The notes beneath the pieces are model-generated. The model ran no database searches. It was not told the DNA's origin and worked only from the letters and a program-made list of their open reading frames with translations. 51,888 bases of DNA, taken from NCBI GenBank assembly GCA_003252105.1, contig QKDL01000078.1, positions 1 through 51,888 of the forward strand, given 5' to 3'. Both the position numbers and the translations under genes were made by a program. This stretch comes from Arcobacter sp. Lineage in GTDB: Bacteria; Campylobacterota; Campylobacteria; Campylobacterales; Arcobacteraceae. Positions 19,467 through 27,231 of the stretch are shown here, one piece after another; within the stretch, counting starts at the first letter, position 1, and every line of letters starts with the position of its first letter.

Positions 19467-19608
19467 CTAAGAAGTCTCCAATATTTTGTTAGGTTTTAGT
19501 TTAAAATAACTCTTCTCTTCCAGTTAATTAATTAGCTCCCTATATATTATATACAATAATTGTATCATAATCGTATTAAAAGCAAAAAGTTTAGAGTTTT
19601 AAACTCTT

Positions 19609-19992
19609 CTAAACTTTTAACTCAAAAAATGTTTCACTTATTTTTTCATACTCTGCTACAGAACATGTTATTTTTTGCGCATTTTCATAATCTTCAAAAT
19701 ACTCTAAAAATAGTTTTTTTAACTCACTTATATTTGCAGTTCTAAAAATGAAATAACCTAATACATCTTTATTTCTTGAACCACTTTTTTCTATACCAAA
19801 GCTATCAAATTTCCAATCAACACCTTTTGAATAGAAAAAAACTTCTTCTAATCTTTTTTCAAGTTCTTCCCGTACAGTATTATTATACTCTTTTAGATGT
19901 ATATAAAAAGCCACATTTACATTATATTTTTCTTGTACTAATTTTTTCTCAAAACTTGTTTCTGCTTTTTTTGTTAAGTCTGTATTATCCAT
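19609..19992 (-). CDS. Protein of unknown function
   Basis: A 127-residue soluble protein not recognised. It is mixed alpha/beta with NVNVAFYIHLKEYNN, FDSFGIEKSGSRNKDVLGYFIFRT and ends in ETFFELKV. No signal peptide or membrane segment. It lies alone upstream of the hybrid kinase, 142 bp away. Confidence 0.55.
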   Translation of the reverse strand: MDNTDLTKKAETSFEKKLVQEKYNVNVAFYIHLKEYNNTVREELEKRLEEVFFYSKGVDWKFDSFGIEKSGSRNKDVLGYFIFRTANISELKKLFLEYFEDYENAQKITCSVAEYEKISETFFELKV

Positions 19993-20176
19993 TATTTAAT
20001 CCTAAAATCTAAATTATTATTGATATTATAATATATAACAATAAAGAAAAAATAAAACTATTTTTTAGACAATTATAATCTAATCTAATAATAAATATCA
20101 TAACTTTAACTTCTTTTTTTAAGACAAATATAATAAGTAATAATTATAATTAATCAATTTAAAAAAAGGGGAAAAG

Positions 20177-20692
20177 ATGAAATTAAAAACTATAGTTTTG
20201 GGTGTGACATTAATTACAAGTTCAATATTTGCTTCTGAGTTTGTAAACTACAGTTCATTGGCAAAAGGGATAAAAGCTGAATATAAAAAAGCAGGAAACT
20301 ACGCTTCTACAGAAGATGTAAAAAAAGCAATCTCATCAAAAGATTGGATAGTTGCAGATGTAAGAACACTAGAAGAGTGGTCTGGTGCTTATATTAAAGG
20401 TTCTGTAAGAATAGGTAGACAAGCTCCAGAAAAAGCACTGGAAAATTTTGTTTTAGATGATAAAGGAAACTTTATAAAAAATAATATAATTGTAGTTTGT
20501 AACTCAGCATCAAGAGCTTCAATAGAAGCAGAGACTTTTAAAAAAATGGGATTTAAAAATGTAAAAATTTATGATCTTTATTCTTGGATTGATGAGTGTA
20601 ATCCTGTTGTAACAAAATATACTGTTAAAAAAGATAAGGGTGGTACAGGTTTAAAATTTGGTAATTTTTACGCTGAACACTGTAAAAAATAA
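20177..20692 (+). CDS. Periplasmic rhodanese-like protein
   Basis: A 171-residue protein with a signal peptide (about 1-19, ending IFAS). The rhodanese domain has DWIVADVRTLEEWSGAYIKGSVRIGR (residues 53-80) and the active-site loop IIVVCNSASRASIEAETFKKMGF, with a catalytic Cys. The C-terminal YAEHCKK adds another Cys. Sulfur transfer or redox role in the periplasm is likely. AAAAAAAGGGG ribosome site. Confidence 0.85.
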   Translation: MKLKTIVLGVTLITSSIFASEFVNYSSLAKGIKAEYKKAGNYASTEDVKKAISSKDWIVADVRTLEEWSGAYIKGSVRIGRQAPEKALENFVLDDKGNFIKNNIIVVCNSASRASIEAETFKKMGFKNVKIYDLYSWIDECNPVVTKYTVKKDKGGTGLKFGNFYAEHCKK

Positions 20693-20696
20693 AAAA

Positions 20697-20719
20697 GATA
20701 AGAAGAAATTCTTCTTATC
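20697..20719. terminator. Bidirectional terminator
   Basis: Perfect 11-bp inverted repeat GATAAGAAGAA / TTCTTCTTATC around a single A, with an A-run before it. The right arm covers the stop of the convergent CNNM gene. It serves the rhodanese gene on the plus strand poorly (no T-run) but fits minus-strand termination. Confidence 0.6.
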
Positions 20720-21761
20720 CTTGAACCTTTGTTCTATTTAATTTCATTTGTGCTTTTGCTAATTCTCTCATATCAATATTTTTATCCATTTCATCTACAA
20801 TTTCTACACCAAGTAAAGATTCCAAAGCATCTTCTAAAGTAACAAGTCCTTTTGTTTGTCCATAGTTATCTTCAACAATATAGATATGATCACCTCTTGA
20901 TATAAACATATCAATCAATTTTGGCACTCTAATATTTTCATTTACACTATTTATGGGAGATATTAAATCTTCTTTATTTTCCATTTTATTTTCAATACGC
21001 TCATAAAAATACTCTTTAGAGATAACTACACCTATAATATCATCAATATCTTTATTGTATATGGGAATTCTCGAATATACTTTTAATTGTTCTAAATCAA
21101 AACTTATCTCTTTATTTGTAAAGCTGTCAAGAAATTGCTGTTTATTTAGTGAAAACATCACACTTCTTGGTGTATAAATATCATTGATTCTTAAATCCCC
21201 TAGATTTAAAATATTCCCTATAAATTTTCTTTCTCTCTCTTTTAAGATTCCATCATATTTTGCAATACTCACTAATGCATTTATCTCATCTTTTGTAACA
21301 CTTTCATGGTATTTAGGTTTTATTATAGTGGTGATTTTATTCATTATGTACAATAAAGGATAAGTAATAAATACCAAAAACTCTACTGCTCTTGTAGTAA
21401 AATTACTTAAAGTTTTCCAATAAATTGCACCAATTGTTTTGGGTATTATTTCAGAAAGGAACAAAATCAACAATGTCAAAATAGCTGATATCCAAAACAT
21501 ATACTCTTCACCAAAAAGTTTTACTGCTTGTGCACCAACCCCTGCAGCACCCAATGTATGGGCAAATGTATTTAAAGTTAATATAGCTCCAATAGAATAA
21601 TCGATTCTTCTTTTTTGTTTGTACATCAAAGAACCAAGCTTTGGATTATCCTGTTTAACTATCTCTATATGAGAGAGAGTTATTGATAAAATTACTGATT
21701 CTAATATAGAACATAAAAATGAAACACCAATTGCTATAAAAAAATATATAAACATCAACAT
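20715..21761 (-). CDS. CNNM (DUF21)/CBS domain transporter
   Basis: A 348-residue protein. The N-terminal DUF21/CNNM domain (about 1-165) has four membrane segments with FLCSILESVILSITLSHIEIV and FLSEIIPKTIGAIYW. Then two CBS modules (about 190-320: IYTPRSVMFSLN, VYSRIPIYNKDIDDIIGVVISKEYF, VEDNYGQTKGLVTLEDALESLLG). Family members move or sense Mg2+/Co2+. It lacks the C-terminal CorC_HlyC domain. Confidence 0.88.
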   Translation of the reverse strand: MLMFIYFFIAIGVSFLCSILESVILSITLSHIEIVKQDNPKLGSLMYKQKRRIDYSIGAILTLNTFAHTLGAAGVGAQAVKLFGEEYMFWISAILTLLILFLSEIIPKTIGAIYWKTLSNFTTRAVEFLVFITYPLLYIMNKITTIIKPKYHESVTKDEINALVSIAKYDGILKERERKFIGNILNLGDLRINDIYTPRSVMFSLNKQQFLDSFTNKEISFDLEQLKVYSRIPIYNKDIDDIIGVVISKEYFYERIENKMENKEDLISPINSVNENIRVPKLIDMFISRGDHIYIVEDNYGQTKGLVTLEDALESLLGVEIVDEMDKNIDMRELAKAQMKLNRTKVQG

Positions 21762-21838
21762 AATATTTCCTAGAAATTCTTTGTTTTATTATAATAGATT
21801 TTTTTAATAAATATCTAAAACTATAAGCTAAAAAAAAG

Positions 21839-21867
21839 GTTGCATATGCAATAATTGCATATGCAAC
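21839..21867 (+). promoter_or_regulatory. Tandem palindromic operator before MarR gene
   Basis: Two copies of the 12-bp palindrome TTGCATATGCAA separated by TAA, giving a perfect 13-bp-arm inverted repeat overall. It ends 12 bp before the MarR ATG, next to the ribosome site. Position and symmetry suit autoregulation by the MarR dimer. Confidence 0.7.
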
Positions 21868-21879
21868 TAAAGGAGTAAT

Positions 21880-22299
21880 ATGAGATATGCACTAAAAGAT
21901 TCAATCGCTTATAGATTTATGAAAGGTGCAAATAGTATTAGCCAAAATATAAATAAGAAGTTACATCCTGATGATATTGCAATAGAACAAAGAGCAACCC
22001 TAGAGATTATAAAATTTGAGTCAAATGTAAATCAAACTACAATTGCAAAATTTTTAGGGAAGGATAAAACAACGATTAGCCGCTCTTTAAACTCTTTAGA
22101 AAAAAAAGGGTTTATAGTAAGAGAAAGTGATATAGAAAATGATAAAAGAAGTAATAAAATAGTATTAACATCAAAAGGGGAATCAATACTTGAAGATACT
22201 TTTGAAAAAGTGACTACGTTTAGAGAGAGTTTGAGTTCAAAACTTACTAATGAAGAACGTGATTTTTTATTTAAAATTTTTGATAAATTAGAATTATAA
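21880..22299 (+). CDS. MarR-family transcriptional regulator
   Basis: A 139-residue winged-helix protein. The HTH is NQTTIAKFLGKDKTTISRSLNSLEKKGFIVRESDIENDKRSNKIVLTSKGE, the standard MarR recognition helix plus wing. AAAGGAG precedes ATG. The Rho-antiterminator-like gene follows 13 bp later. The palindromes upstream are the obvious operator. Ligand unknown. Confidence 0.9.
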   Translation: MRYALKDSIAYRFMKGANSISQNINKKLHPDDIAIEQRATLEIIKFESNVNQTTIAKFLGKDKTTISRSLNSLEKKGFIVRESDIENDKRSNKIVLTSKGESILEDTFEKVTTFRESLSSKLTNEERDFLFKIFDKLEL

Positions 22300-22312
22300 A
22301 GAAGGACAAAAA

Positions 22313-22558
22313 ATGAAAAAATATATCCCAGTGTCGTGTGCATTATACGACGAGTTTGAAAATGCAGCAGTTAAAAAACAAGAATGTGAAATTGTTTATT
22401 TAGAAGAGGACCAAGAGAAATCTGTAAAAACTAGAATCTCTAACTTTAAAAGCTTTGAAAGACAAGAGTTTATGATACTAGAAGATGGTACAAATGTAAG
22501 ATTAGATAGAGTTGTTTCTTTTAATGGAAACCCAACTAAAAGAATCAACTGTTATTAA
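22313..22558 (+). CDS. Rof-like Rho-binding antiterminator family protein
   Basis: An 81-residue protein: YIPVSCALYDEFENAAVKKQECEIVYLEED..., then a short beta-barrel-like end LEDGTNVRLDRVVSFNG. The opening CxxYDxxE-like pattern and the LRLDKI-like LDRVVSF fit Rof, an Sm-like inhibitor of Rho termination. It is co-transcribed with the MarR gene and overlaps the convergent DksA-like gene by 4 bp. Confidence 0.6.
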   Translation: MKKYIPVSCALYDEFENAAVKKQECEIVYLEEDQEKSVKTRISNFKSFERQEFMILEDGTNVRLDRVVSFNGNPTKRINCY

Positions 22559-22917
22559 TTGTTGTCGATATAACTTCTGCAATCAATACAATACTTTGCA
22601 TAAGGTTTAACCCTTAACCTTTTCATGCCTATTTCAGAATCGCACATTTCACAAAGACCTGTGAATGTGCCTTTTTGAATCTTCATCAAGGCATGCTCTA
22701 TAAGTTTCAATTCTTCTATTTGCTGTTTTTTTATATGGATGTCATTGTTATAATCTCTACTAGCAGCAGCAAAATCACCCTCATCATTTAAATCCATCTG
22801 ACTCAAACTATCGTGGTCTTTTGAAATGTTTTCTAAAGTAGCTTCAATATTCTTTTTTGATTCAAGTAATAAACTCTTTATCTCTTCAATTTGATTATTT
22901 GTTAATTGCTTAGCCAT
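22555..22917 (-). CDS. TraR/DksA-type zinc finger protein
   Basis: A 120-residue protein starting MAKQLTNNQIEEIKSLL with a GGAG ribosome site 6 bp upstream. It has a coiled-coil region with MDLNDEGDFAAASRDYNNDI and a four-Cys zinc finger CEMCDSEIGMKRLRVKPYAKYCIDC. An in-frame ATG exists at 22968 but lies inside the upstream palindrome region and lacks a ribosome site. DksA family proteins bind RNA polymerase with ppGpp. Confidence 0.88.
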   Translation of the reverse strand: MAKQLTNNQIEEIKSLLLESKKNIEATLENISKDHDSLSQMDLNDEGDFAAASRDYNNDIHIKKQQIEELKLIEHALMKIQKGTFTGLCEMCDSEIGMKRLRVKPYAKYCIDCRSYIDNN

Positions 22918-22952
22918 AATATCTCCAAAAAATTTTGAAAATATTATCAAAT

Positions 22953-22967
22953 TGCAACTTAGTTGCA
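22953..22967 (-). promoter_or_regulatory. Palindrome upstream of DksA-like gene
   Basis: TGCAACT-T-AGTTGCA, a 7-bp-arm inverted repeat about 36 bp before the DksA-like start. It shares the TGCAA...TTGCA halves with the centre of the MarR operator, so the same regulator could act here. Confidence 0.45.
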
Positions 22968-23078
22968 TTTTAAGAGTTTAATTTAATAAATAATTAAAAC
23001 CATACATAAAAACCTCTATAAAAAGAATAATCTATTTTTTGTATAATTAACTATAAATTTTATGAAAGGATAAATAAA

Positions 23079-23273
23079 GTGAATATTGAACTAATATTTT
23101 TGAAAAAAGCTATTGAGGATAAAAACTTTGTTAACTTTTCTTGTGAGGGGAAGAGCTATAAAAAGGTTAAATCTTTGAAAATAGAGGATAATTTGCTTAT
23201 ATGTGATATTGGAAGTTTTGAGATAGAAAATATAAAAAAGCTTACTGTTTTGAGGGATAGGTTTCTATTGTAA
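23079..23273 (+). CDS. Small protein of unknown function
   Basis: A 64-residue protein starting with GTG, with AAAGGA 8 bp upstream and a TATAAT at 23042-23047, which together support it as real. Sequence KNFVNFSCEGKSYKKVKSLKIEDNLLICDIGSFEIENIKKLTVL is beta-rich. It ends next to the convergent HigA-type gene. No family recognised. Confidence 0.5.
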   Translation: MNIELIFLKKAIEDKNFVNFSCEGKSYKKVKSLKIEDNLLICDIGSFEIENIKKLTVLRDRFLL

Positions 23274-24359
23274 CTATTTCCATTTATATCTATCTCTTAA
23301 ACTTGATAGTTGATAATCATTGAACTTTATAATTTCATCATGCATTAAACGACCAACAATTATTGATGGTTTAATATCTAATTTTTTGGCAAAATCAAGA
23401 ATTGTTTCTTTATCAAATTTATTTAGTAACACAAATTTATTATATTCTTTTTCATTAATTAAAATATCACTTGCAAATTTATCTGCTTCATCTTCTTGTC
23501 TTATTAATTTTGAATCGGTACATCCATCTTCTAAAAATATTTCTCTTTTAGGATGTAACAAAATATGCCCTATTTCATGAAAAAAACTAAACCAAAATAT
23601 ATCACTACAACTTCCTCTTAATGTCATGGCAATTACTGCTTTATTATTATCAATCCAAAAAGTTGCTCCATGAATTTTTGTATTTTTAAAATGTGGTAGC
23701 ATAACAAGAACTATTCCACAACCATTTAATACTTTTTGTATTTCTTTTATTGCTTCATTTATTTCTATGTTCATAAAAGATTTGATTTTAGGTAAATTGT
23801 CTTTTAATTTCTTCTTATCAAATTTTTCTGTTTGTTTTTCTTTAGCTTTTAATCTAACTGCTTGTATCCATGATGCAATTGCTTCATTTGAAACATTATC
23901 TTGGCTTGCAACTCTAAATGCAGCTTGATAAGTTTTTACTTGAGGAATTTGGATAAGTTTAGCTACTTCAAAAAATCTCTTTAATTCATCAACTCTTTCA
24001 ATTGCCTTTCTTGTAGCTTTGACAAATCCTAATTTAACTAAATCTGCATATGGAAAATTTTCAACTAAGCTACTTTCTTCTTCCATTAATTTTAATTCTT
24101 CTTGTCTGGCAATTATCATTTGATATTCACTCTCTAATCCAATCCAAATATGAGAAGGAATACCTAGTACATCTTCAAGTTCCAATGCTGTTTCAGGTGT
24201 AATACTTTTTTTACCCTTTATAATCTCATTAATTGCTTGCTGTGGTCGTCCCAGTCTTTTAGAAAGTTCAGCTTGAGTCATTCCTATTTCTTCTATAGTT
24301 TCTTCAAGGAATTCCCCTGGGTGAATGGCTAAATCTGAAATATATGTATTAGTCATCAT
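23274..24359 (-). CDS. HigA-type antitoxin fused to ImmA/IrrE metallopeptidase
   Basis: A 361-residue protein. Residues about 8-75 are a HigA/XRE helix-turn-helix (HPGEFLEETIEEIGMTQAELSKRLGRPQQAINEIIKGKKSITPETALELE). Residues about 200-320 are an ImmA/IrrE domain with FFHEIGHILLHPKRE (HExxH zinc site) and EDEADKFASDILI. It starts 11 bp inside the upstream HigB-like toxin. The fusion joins DNA binding with proteolysis in one protein. Zinc ligands are intact. Confidence 0.85.
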   Translation of the reverse strand: MMTNTYISDLAIHPGEFLEETIEEIGMTQAELSKRLGRPQQAINEIIKGKKSITPETALELEDVLGIPSHIWIGLESEYQMIIARQEELKLMEEESSLVENFPYADLVKLGFVKATRKAIERVDELKRFFEVAKLIQIPQVKTYQAAFRVASQDNVSNEAIASWIQAVRLKAKEKQTEKFDKKKLKDNLPKIKSFMNIEINEAIKEIQKVLNGCGIVLVMLPHFKNTKIHGATFWIDNNKAVIAMTLRGSCSDIFWFSFFHEIGHILLHPKREIFLEDGCTDSKLIRQEDEADKFASDILINEKEYNKFVLLNKFDKETILDFAKKLDIKPSIIVGRLMHDEIIKFNDYQLSSLRDRYKWK

Positions 24360-24651
24360 AATGTTTACTCACTTCCTCGATTTTTGCAATATCGAACGTA
24401 TCACCATCATTAGTGATAATAAGTCTGTAAAATCCTGTCAAGGATATTGCAAACTCTCCTTTTCTATTTCCTGTTAGTGGATGAAATTTTAATTGAGGGA
24501 TTTTATATAAGTCATCAAAAGATTTTGCATTTTTTAATAGTGTTATTCTATTAATATATTTTTTTGCTACATCAGTCCCATAAGCTTTTATAGCATCTTT
24601 CGAATTTTCATATTCTTTCTGTAATTTTTTTGTTTTAAATCTTATTTCCAA
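24349..24651 (-). CDS. HigB/RelE-type toxin
   Basis: A 100-residue protein of the RelE/ParE superfamily. LYKIPQLKFHPLTGNRKGEFAISLTGFYRLIITNDG... is the HigB-like pattern; the C-terminal IAKIEEVSKHYDD matches the plasmid-maintenance killer family. It is upstream of its antitoxin, as in hig loci, overlapping by 11 bp. Likely a ribosome-dependent mRNA endonuclease. Confidence 0.85.
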   Translation of the reverse strand: MEIRFKTKKLQKEYENSKDAIKAYGTDVAKKYINRITLLKNAKSFDDLYKIPQLKFHPLTGNRKGEFAISLTGFYRLIITNDGDTFDIAKIEEVSKHYDD

Positions 24652-24665
24652 CTTTATCCTAGTCT

Positions 24666-24682
24666 TTCACCCTAAAGGTGAA
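24666..24682 (-). promoter_or_regulatory. hig operator and -10
   Basis: TTCACC-CTAAA-GGTGAA, 6-bp arms, lies 15 bp before the toxin start. A minus-strand TATAAT lies just upstream at 24685-24690. Binding by the HigA domain here would block the promoter, the normal autoregulation of such pairs. Confidence 0.55.
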
Positions 24683-24775
24683 CAATTATATTATATAAGT
24701 TCTTAATATTAGTTAAATATTATATAATACCATAGATAATTTATAATTAAAAATAATTATTTATAGATTGAAATA

Positions 24776-24895
24776 AAAATAGCCAATTTTGCTAAAGTTC
24801 AAGGCCAGAGGAGAAATTGGAATGGGAGCATACTAAAGTATGTGACTATTTCAATTTCGTCGATAACGCAGAAATTTAGTAAAAGTGGCTATTTT
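24776..24895. repeat. Structured intergenic element with nested inverted repeats
   Basis: Outer arms 24776-24796 and 24875-24895 pair over 21 positions with two mismatches (AAAATAGCCA... / ...GTGGCTATTTT). Inside, GAAATTGGAAT (24813-24823) pairs with ATTTCAATTTC (24848-24858), and CATAC (24829-24833) pairs with GTATG (24838-24842). The element fills the gap between the flavoprotein stop and the hig promoter. It is not obviously a terminator; a mobile/REP-like repeat or a structured RNA are the options. Confidence 0.6.
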
Positions 24896-26120
24896 ACTTT
24901 GATATATCTTTTCCAGCTAAAAAACCACTAGCCCACGCAAACTGTAGATTATATCCACCTCTATTTCCAACTATATCTAAAACCTCTCCTGCAAAATACA
25001 AGCCTTTGCATTTTTTGCTTTCAAAACTTCTTTCATCTACCTCATCAACTCTAATACCTCCGCCACTAGCTTCTGCGTGTTTGAAACCTTGGGTGTCTGT
25101 TATTTTCATTCTCCAATTTATTAAGGTATTTACTAAAGCTCTTATTTGTTTGGCAGTTATATCTTTTGCTTTTGTTTGTTTATCTATTTTATTAATATCT
25201 AGTAAAATTGGGGCTAATTTATTTGATATTATTCCTGTTAGCAAACTAACTATTTCTTCTTCTGGTAAGGTTTTAAATAAAGATTCAATCATGCCTAAAA
25301 CTTCATTTCTATTTTTTTCAGGGAATAGATTGATTGAGATTTGTACATCTTGATATAAAGATAGGGGATAAACTGCATATTGAGAGATATCAAGTATTGC
25401 AAAACCTGAAACTCCATATTTGGTAAAAAGAACATCCCCTTTTATTTCACACTCTTTTTGTCCATCTATAAAAAGAGTTACTAAAGACTCTTTTTTTACC
25501 CCTTGGATTTTATGATTATATTCAAAATCGGTATGTAAACCTACAAGTGAGGGATAAGTAGGATTAAAAGAGTGCCCAAAATTTGAGGCTATATTTAGGG
25601 CATCTTCGGTTGCTTTTAGTTGTGGGGCTGCACCCAAACCTGAACTTACTAAAACCTTATCATATCCCTTATACTCTTTTTCTTGTGTTTTTAAAATAAA
25701 CTTTTCTTTCTCTTTTTTTATATCTTCTATTTTTGTTTCTAATATCAAGTTTATTTTTAAACTCTCAATTGCTTTTTCCAATAAACCCACTACTGATTTT
25801 GCTTCATTTGAAAGGGGATATACTTTTCCATCCTCTTTTATATCAAGTAATAATCCTATAGATTTACAAAACTTTTCAAAATTGTAAAAATCAAATTGAT
25901 TTAAAGCATACTTTACAAAACTATTATTTTCACCTATATAGTTTGTAAAATTTAAATTTGTATTTGAGATATTGCATCTTCCATTTCCACTTGCAAGTAT
26001 TTTTTTCCCTATACCATTGTTGTTATCAAAAATATCTATTTGTAAATTTTTATTTAATCTTTTTGCAGTAATTGCAGCCATCAAACCAGCTGCACCAGCA
26101 CCTACTATTGCAATTTTCAA
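24894..26120 (-). CDS. HI0933/YhiN family flavoprotein
   Basis: A 408-residue FAD/NAD(P) Rossmann protein. N-terminal MKIAIVGAGAAGLMAAITAKR (dinucleotide site), IGKKILASGNGRCNISN, LVSSGLGAAPQL, GFAILDISQY, and C-terminal KGLYFAGEVLDIVGNRGGYNLQFAWASG mark the HI0933/YhiN (BaiN-like) family. Specific substrate unknown. Full length. Confidence 0.9.
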   Translation of the reverse strand: MKIAIVGAGAAGLMAAITAKRLNKNLQIDIFDNNNGIGKKILASGNGRCNISNTNLNFTNYIGENNSFVKYALNQFDFYNFEKFCKSIGLLLDIKEDGKVYPLSNEAKSVVGLLEKAIESLKINLILETKIEDIKKEKEKFILKTQEKEYKGYDKVLVSSGLGAAPQLKATEDALNIASNFGHSFNPTYPSLVGLHTDFEYNHKIQGVKKESLVTLFIDGQKECEIKGDVLFTKYGVSGFAILDISQYAVYPLSLYQDVQISINLFPEKNRNEVLGMIESLFKTLPEEEIVSLLTGIISNKLAPILLDINKIDKQTKAKDITAKQIRALVNTLINWRMKITDTQGFKHAEASGGGIRVDEVDERSFESKKCKGLYFAGEVLDIVGNRGGYNLQFAWASGFLAGKDISK

Positions 26121-26168
26121 AATATCCCTTTAGTCCAAATTATTAATTAAAGACAAATTTTATCCAAT

Positions 26169-26185
26169 TTGGCACACATATTGCA
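26169..26185 (+). promoter_or_regulatory. Sigma54 (RpoN) promoter
   Basis: TTGGCACA-CATA-TTGCA matches the sigma54 consensus YTGGCACG-N4-TTGCW at all but one position, with exact GG-N10-GC spacing. A start about 12 nt downstream would leave a short leader before the AAGGACG ribosome site and the ATG at 26219. Confidence 0.75.
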
Positions 26186-26218
26186 AATAAACAAGAACTA
26201 TGAAGTATAAGGACGAAA

Positions 26219-27230
26219 ATGAATCCATCAAGTACAAAAAGAGCTATAGAGCATTTAACTAAAAGAAAAGTTCCAATTTTTTTATGGGGACCTCCAGGTA
26301 TTGGTAAATCTTCAATTGTAGCAAGTATTGCAAAAGAGCAAGGTATAGCAAGGTATCGCATGTATTGACCTTAGGCTTTCACTACTTGACCCAACAGATT
26401 TAAGAGGTATTCCATTTTTTGACTCTAAAGATAATAGTGCTGTTTGGGCACCAGCTTCTTTTTTACCCGATGGAAGTGTTGAAAAAGGGATTTTATTTTT
26501 AGATGAGTTAAATACGGCTGCTCCTATGGTACAAGCTTCTGCATACCAACTAATCTTAGATAGAAAAATAGGAGAATACACTCTTCCTGATGGCTGGTCT
26601 ATTGTTGCAGCTGGAAATAGAGAGAGTGATAGAGGGGTAGTTTTTAGAATGGCAAGCCCCCTTGCAAATAGATTTGTACACTTAAGTATGGATGTAAGTG
26701 TTGATGACTGGATAACTTGGGCAATGAGTTCAAATATTGATTCAAGTATTGTTGCTTTTATTAGATATAGACCAGATGCACTATTTAATTTCAATACACA
26801 AAATGAGGAAAAATCATTTGCAACTCCTAGAACATGGGAATATGTAAATGAAGTATTAGCATCAAAACCTGATGATGACTTACTTTTACCTATGATTGGT
26901 GGAGCTATAGGTGAAGAGTTAGCTGCATCATTTTTAGGATTTAGAGCAGTTGCAAACTCTTTACCAGATATTGATGAAGTATTAGAAGGAACCTCAACAG
27001 AGGTTCCAACAGACACTTCATCTTTACATATTTTATGTACTGCTTTAACTATGAGGATAACAGAGGGAAGTAGTGGAAATGAGATAAACAACCTTCTTGG
27101 ATATACATTGAATCTACCAGGTGAGTTTGCTGTTATGATTGTACAAGATTTAAGACAAAGAAATATTGAACTTGACTATCTAAAAAACTGGCCTTTATGG
27201 ATGAAAAACTTTAATAAACTGTTACACTAA
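26219..27230 (+). pseudogene. MoxR-like AAA ATPase, frameshifted
   Basis: Reading starts at ATG 26219 (AAGGACG upstream): MNPSSTKRAIEHLTKRK..., Walker A GPPGIGKS, and stops after GIARYRMY near 26369. The protein then continues in another frame: CIDLRLSLLDPTDLRGIPFF, Walker B ILFLDELNTA, sensor region AAGNRESDRG, ending at 27230. The cause is visible: AGGTATAGCA (26341-26350) is repeated as AGGTATCGCA (26351-26360); removing one 10-nt copy restores one frame (GIACIDLRL). The intact product would be about 334 residues, in the MoxR-type AAA family that partners with VWA proteins. Broken gene, phase variation or assembly error are all possible. Confidence 0.85.
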
Positions 27231-27231
27231 T

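Noticed and set aside
22918..22968. N-terminal extension of the DksA-like protein to ATG 22968
   Set aside because: No ribosome site at 22968, while GGAG precedes the ATG at 22917, and the extension covers a palindrome that looks regulatory.
26143..27091. Long minus-strand frames opposite the AAA gene
   Set aside because: They mirror the real coding strand, which has Walker A and Walker B motifs; no family pattern on the minus strand.
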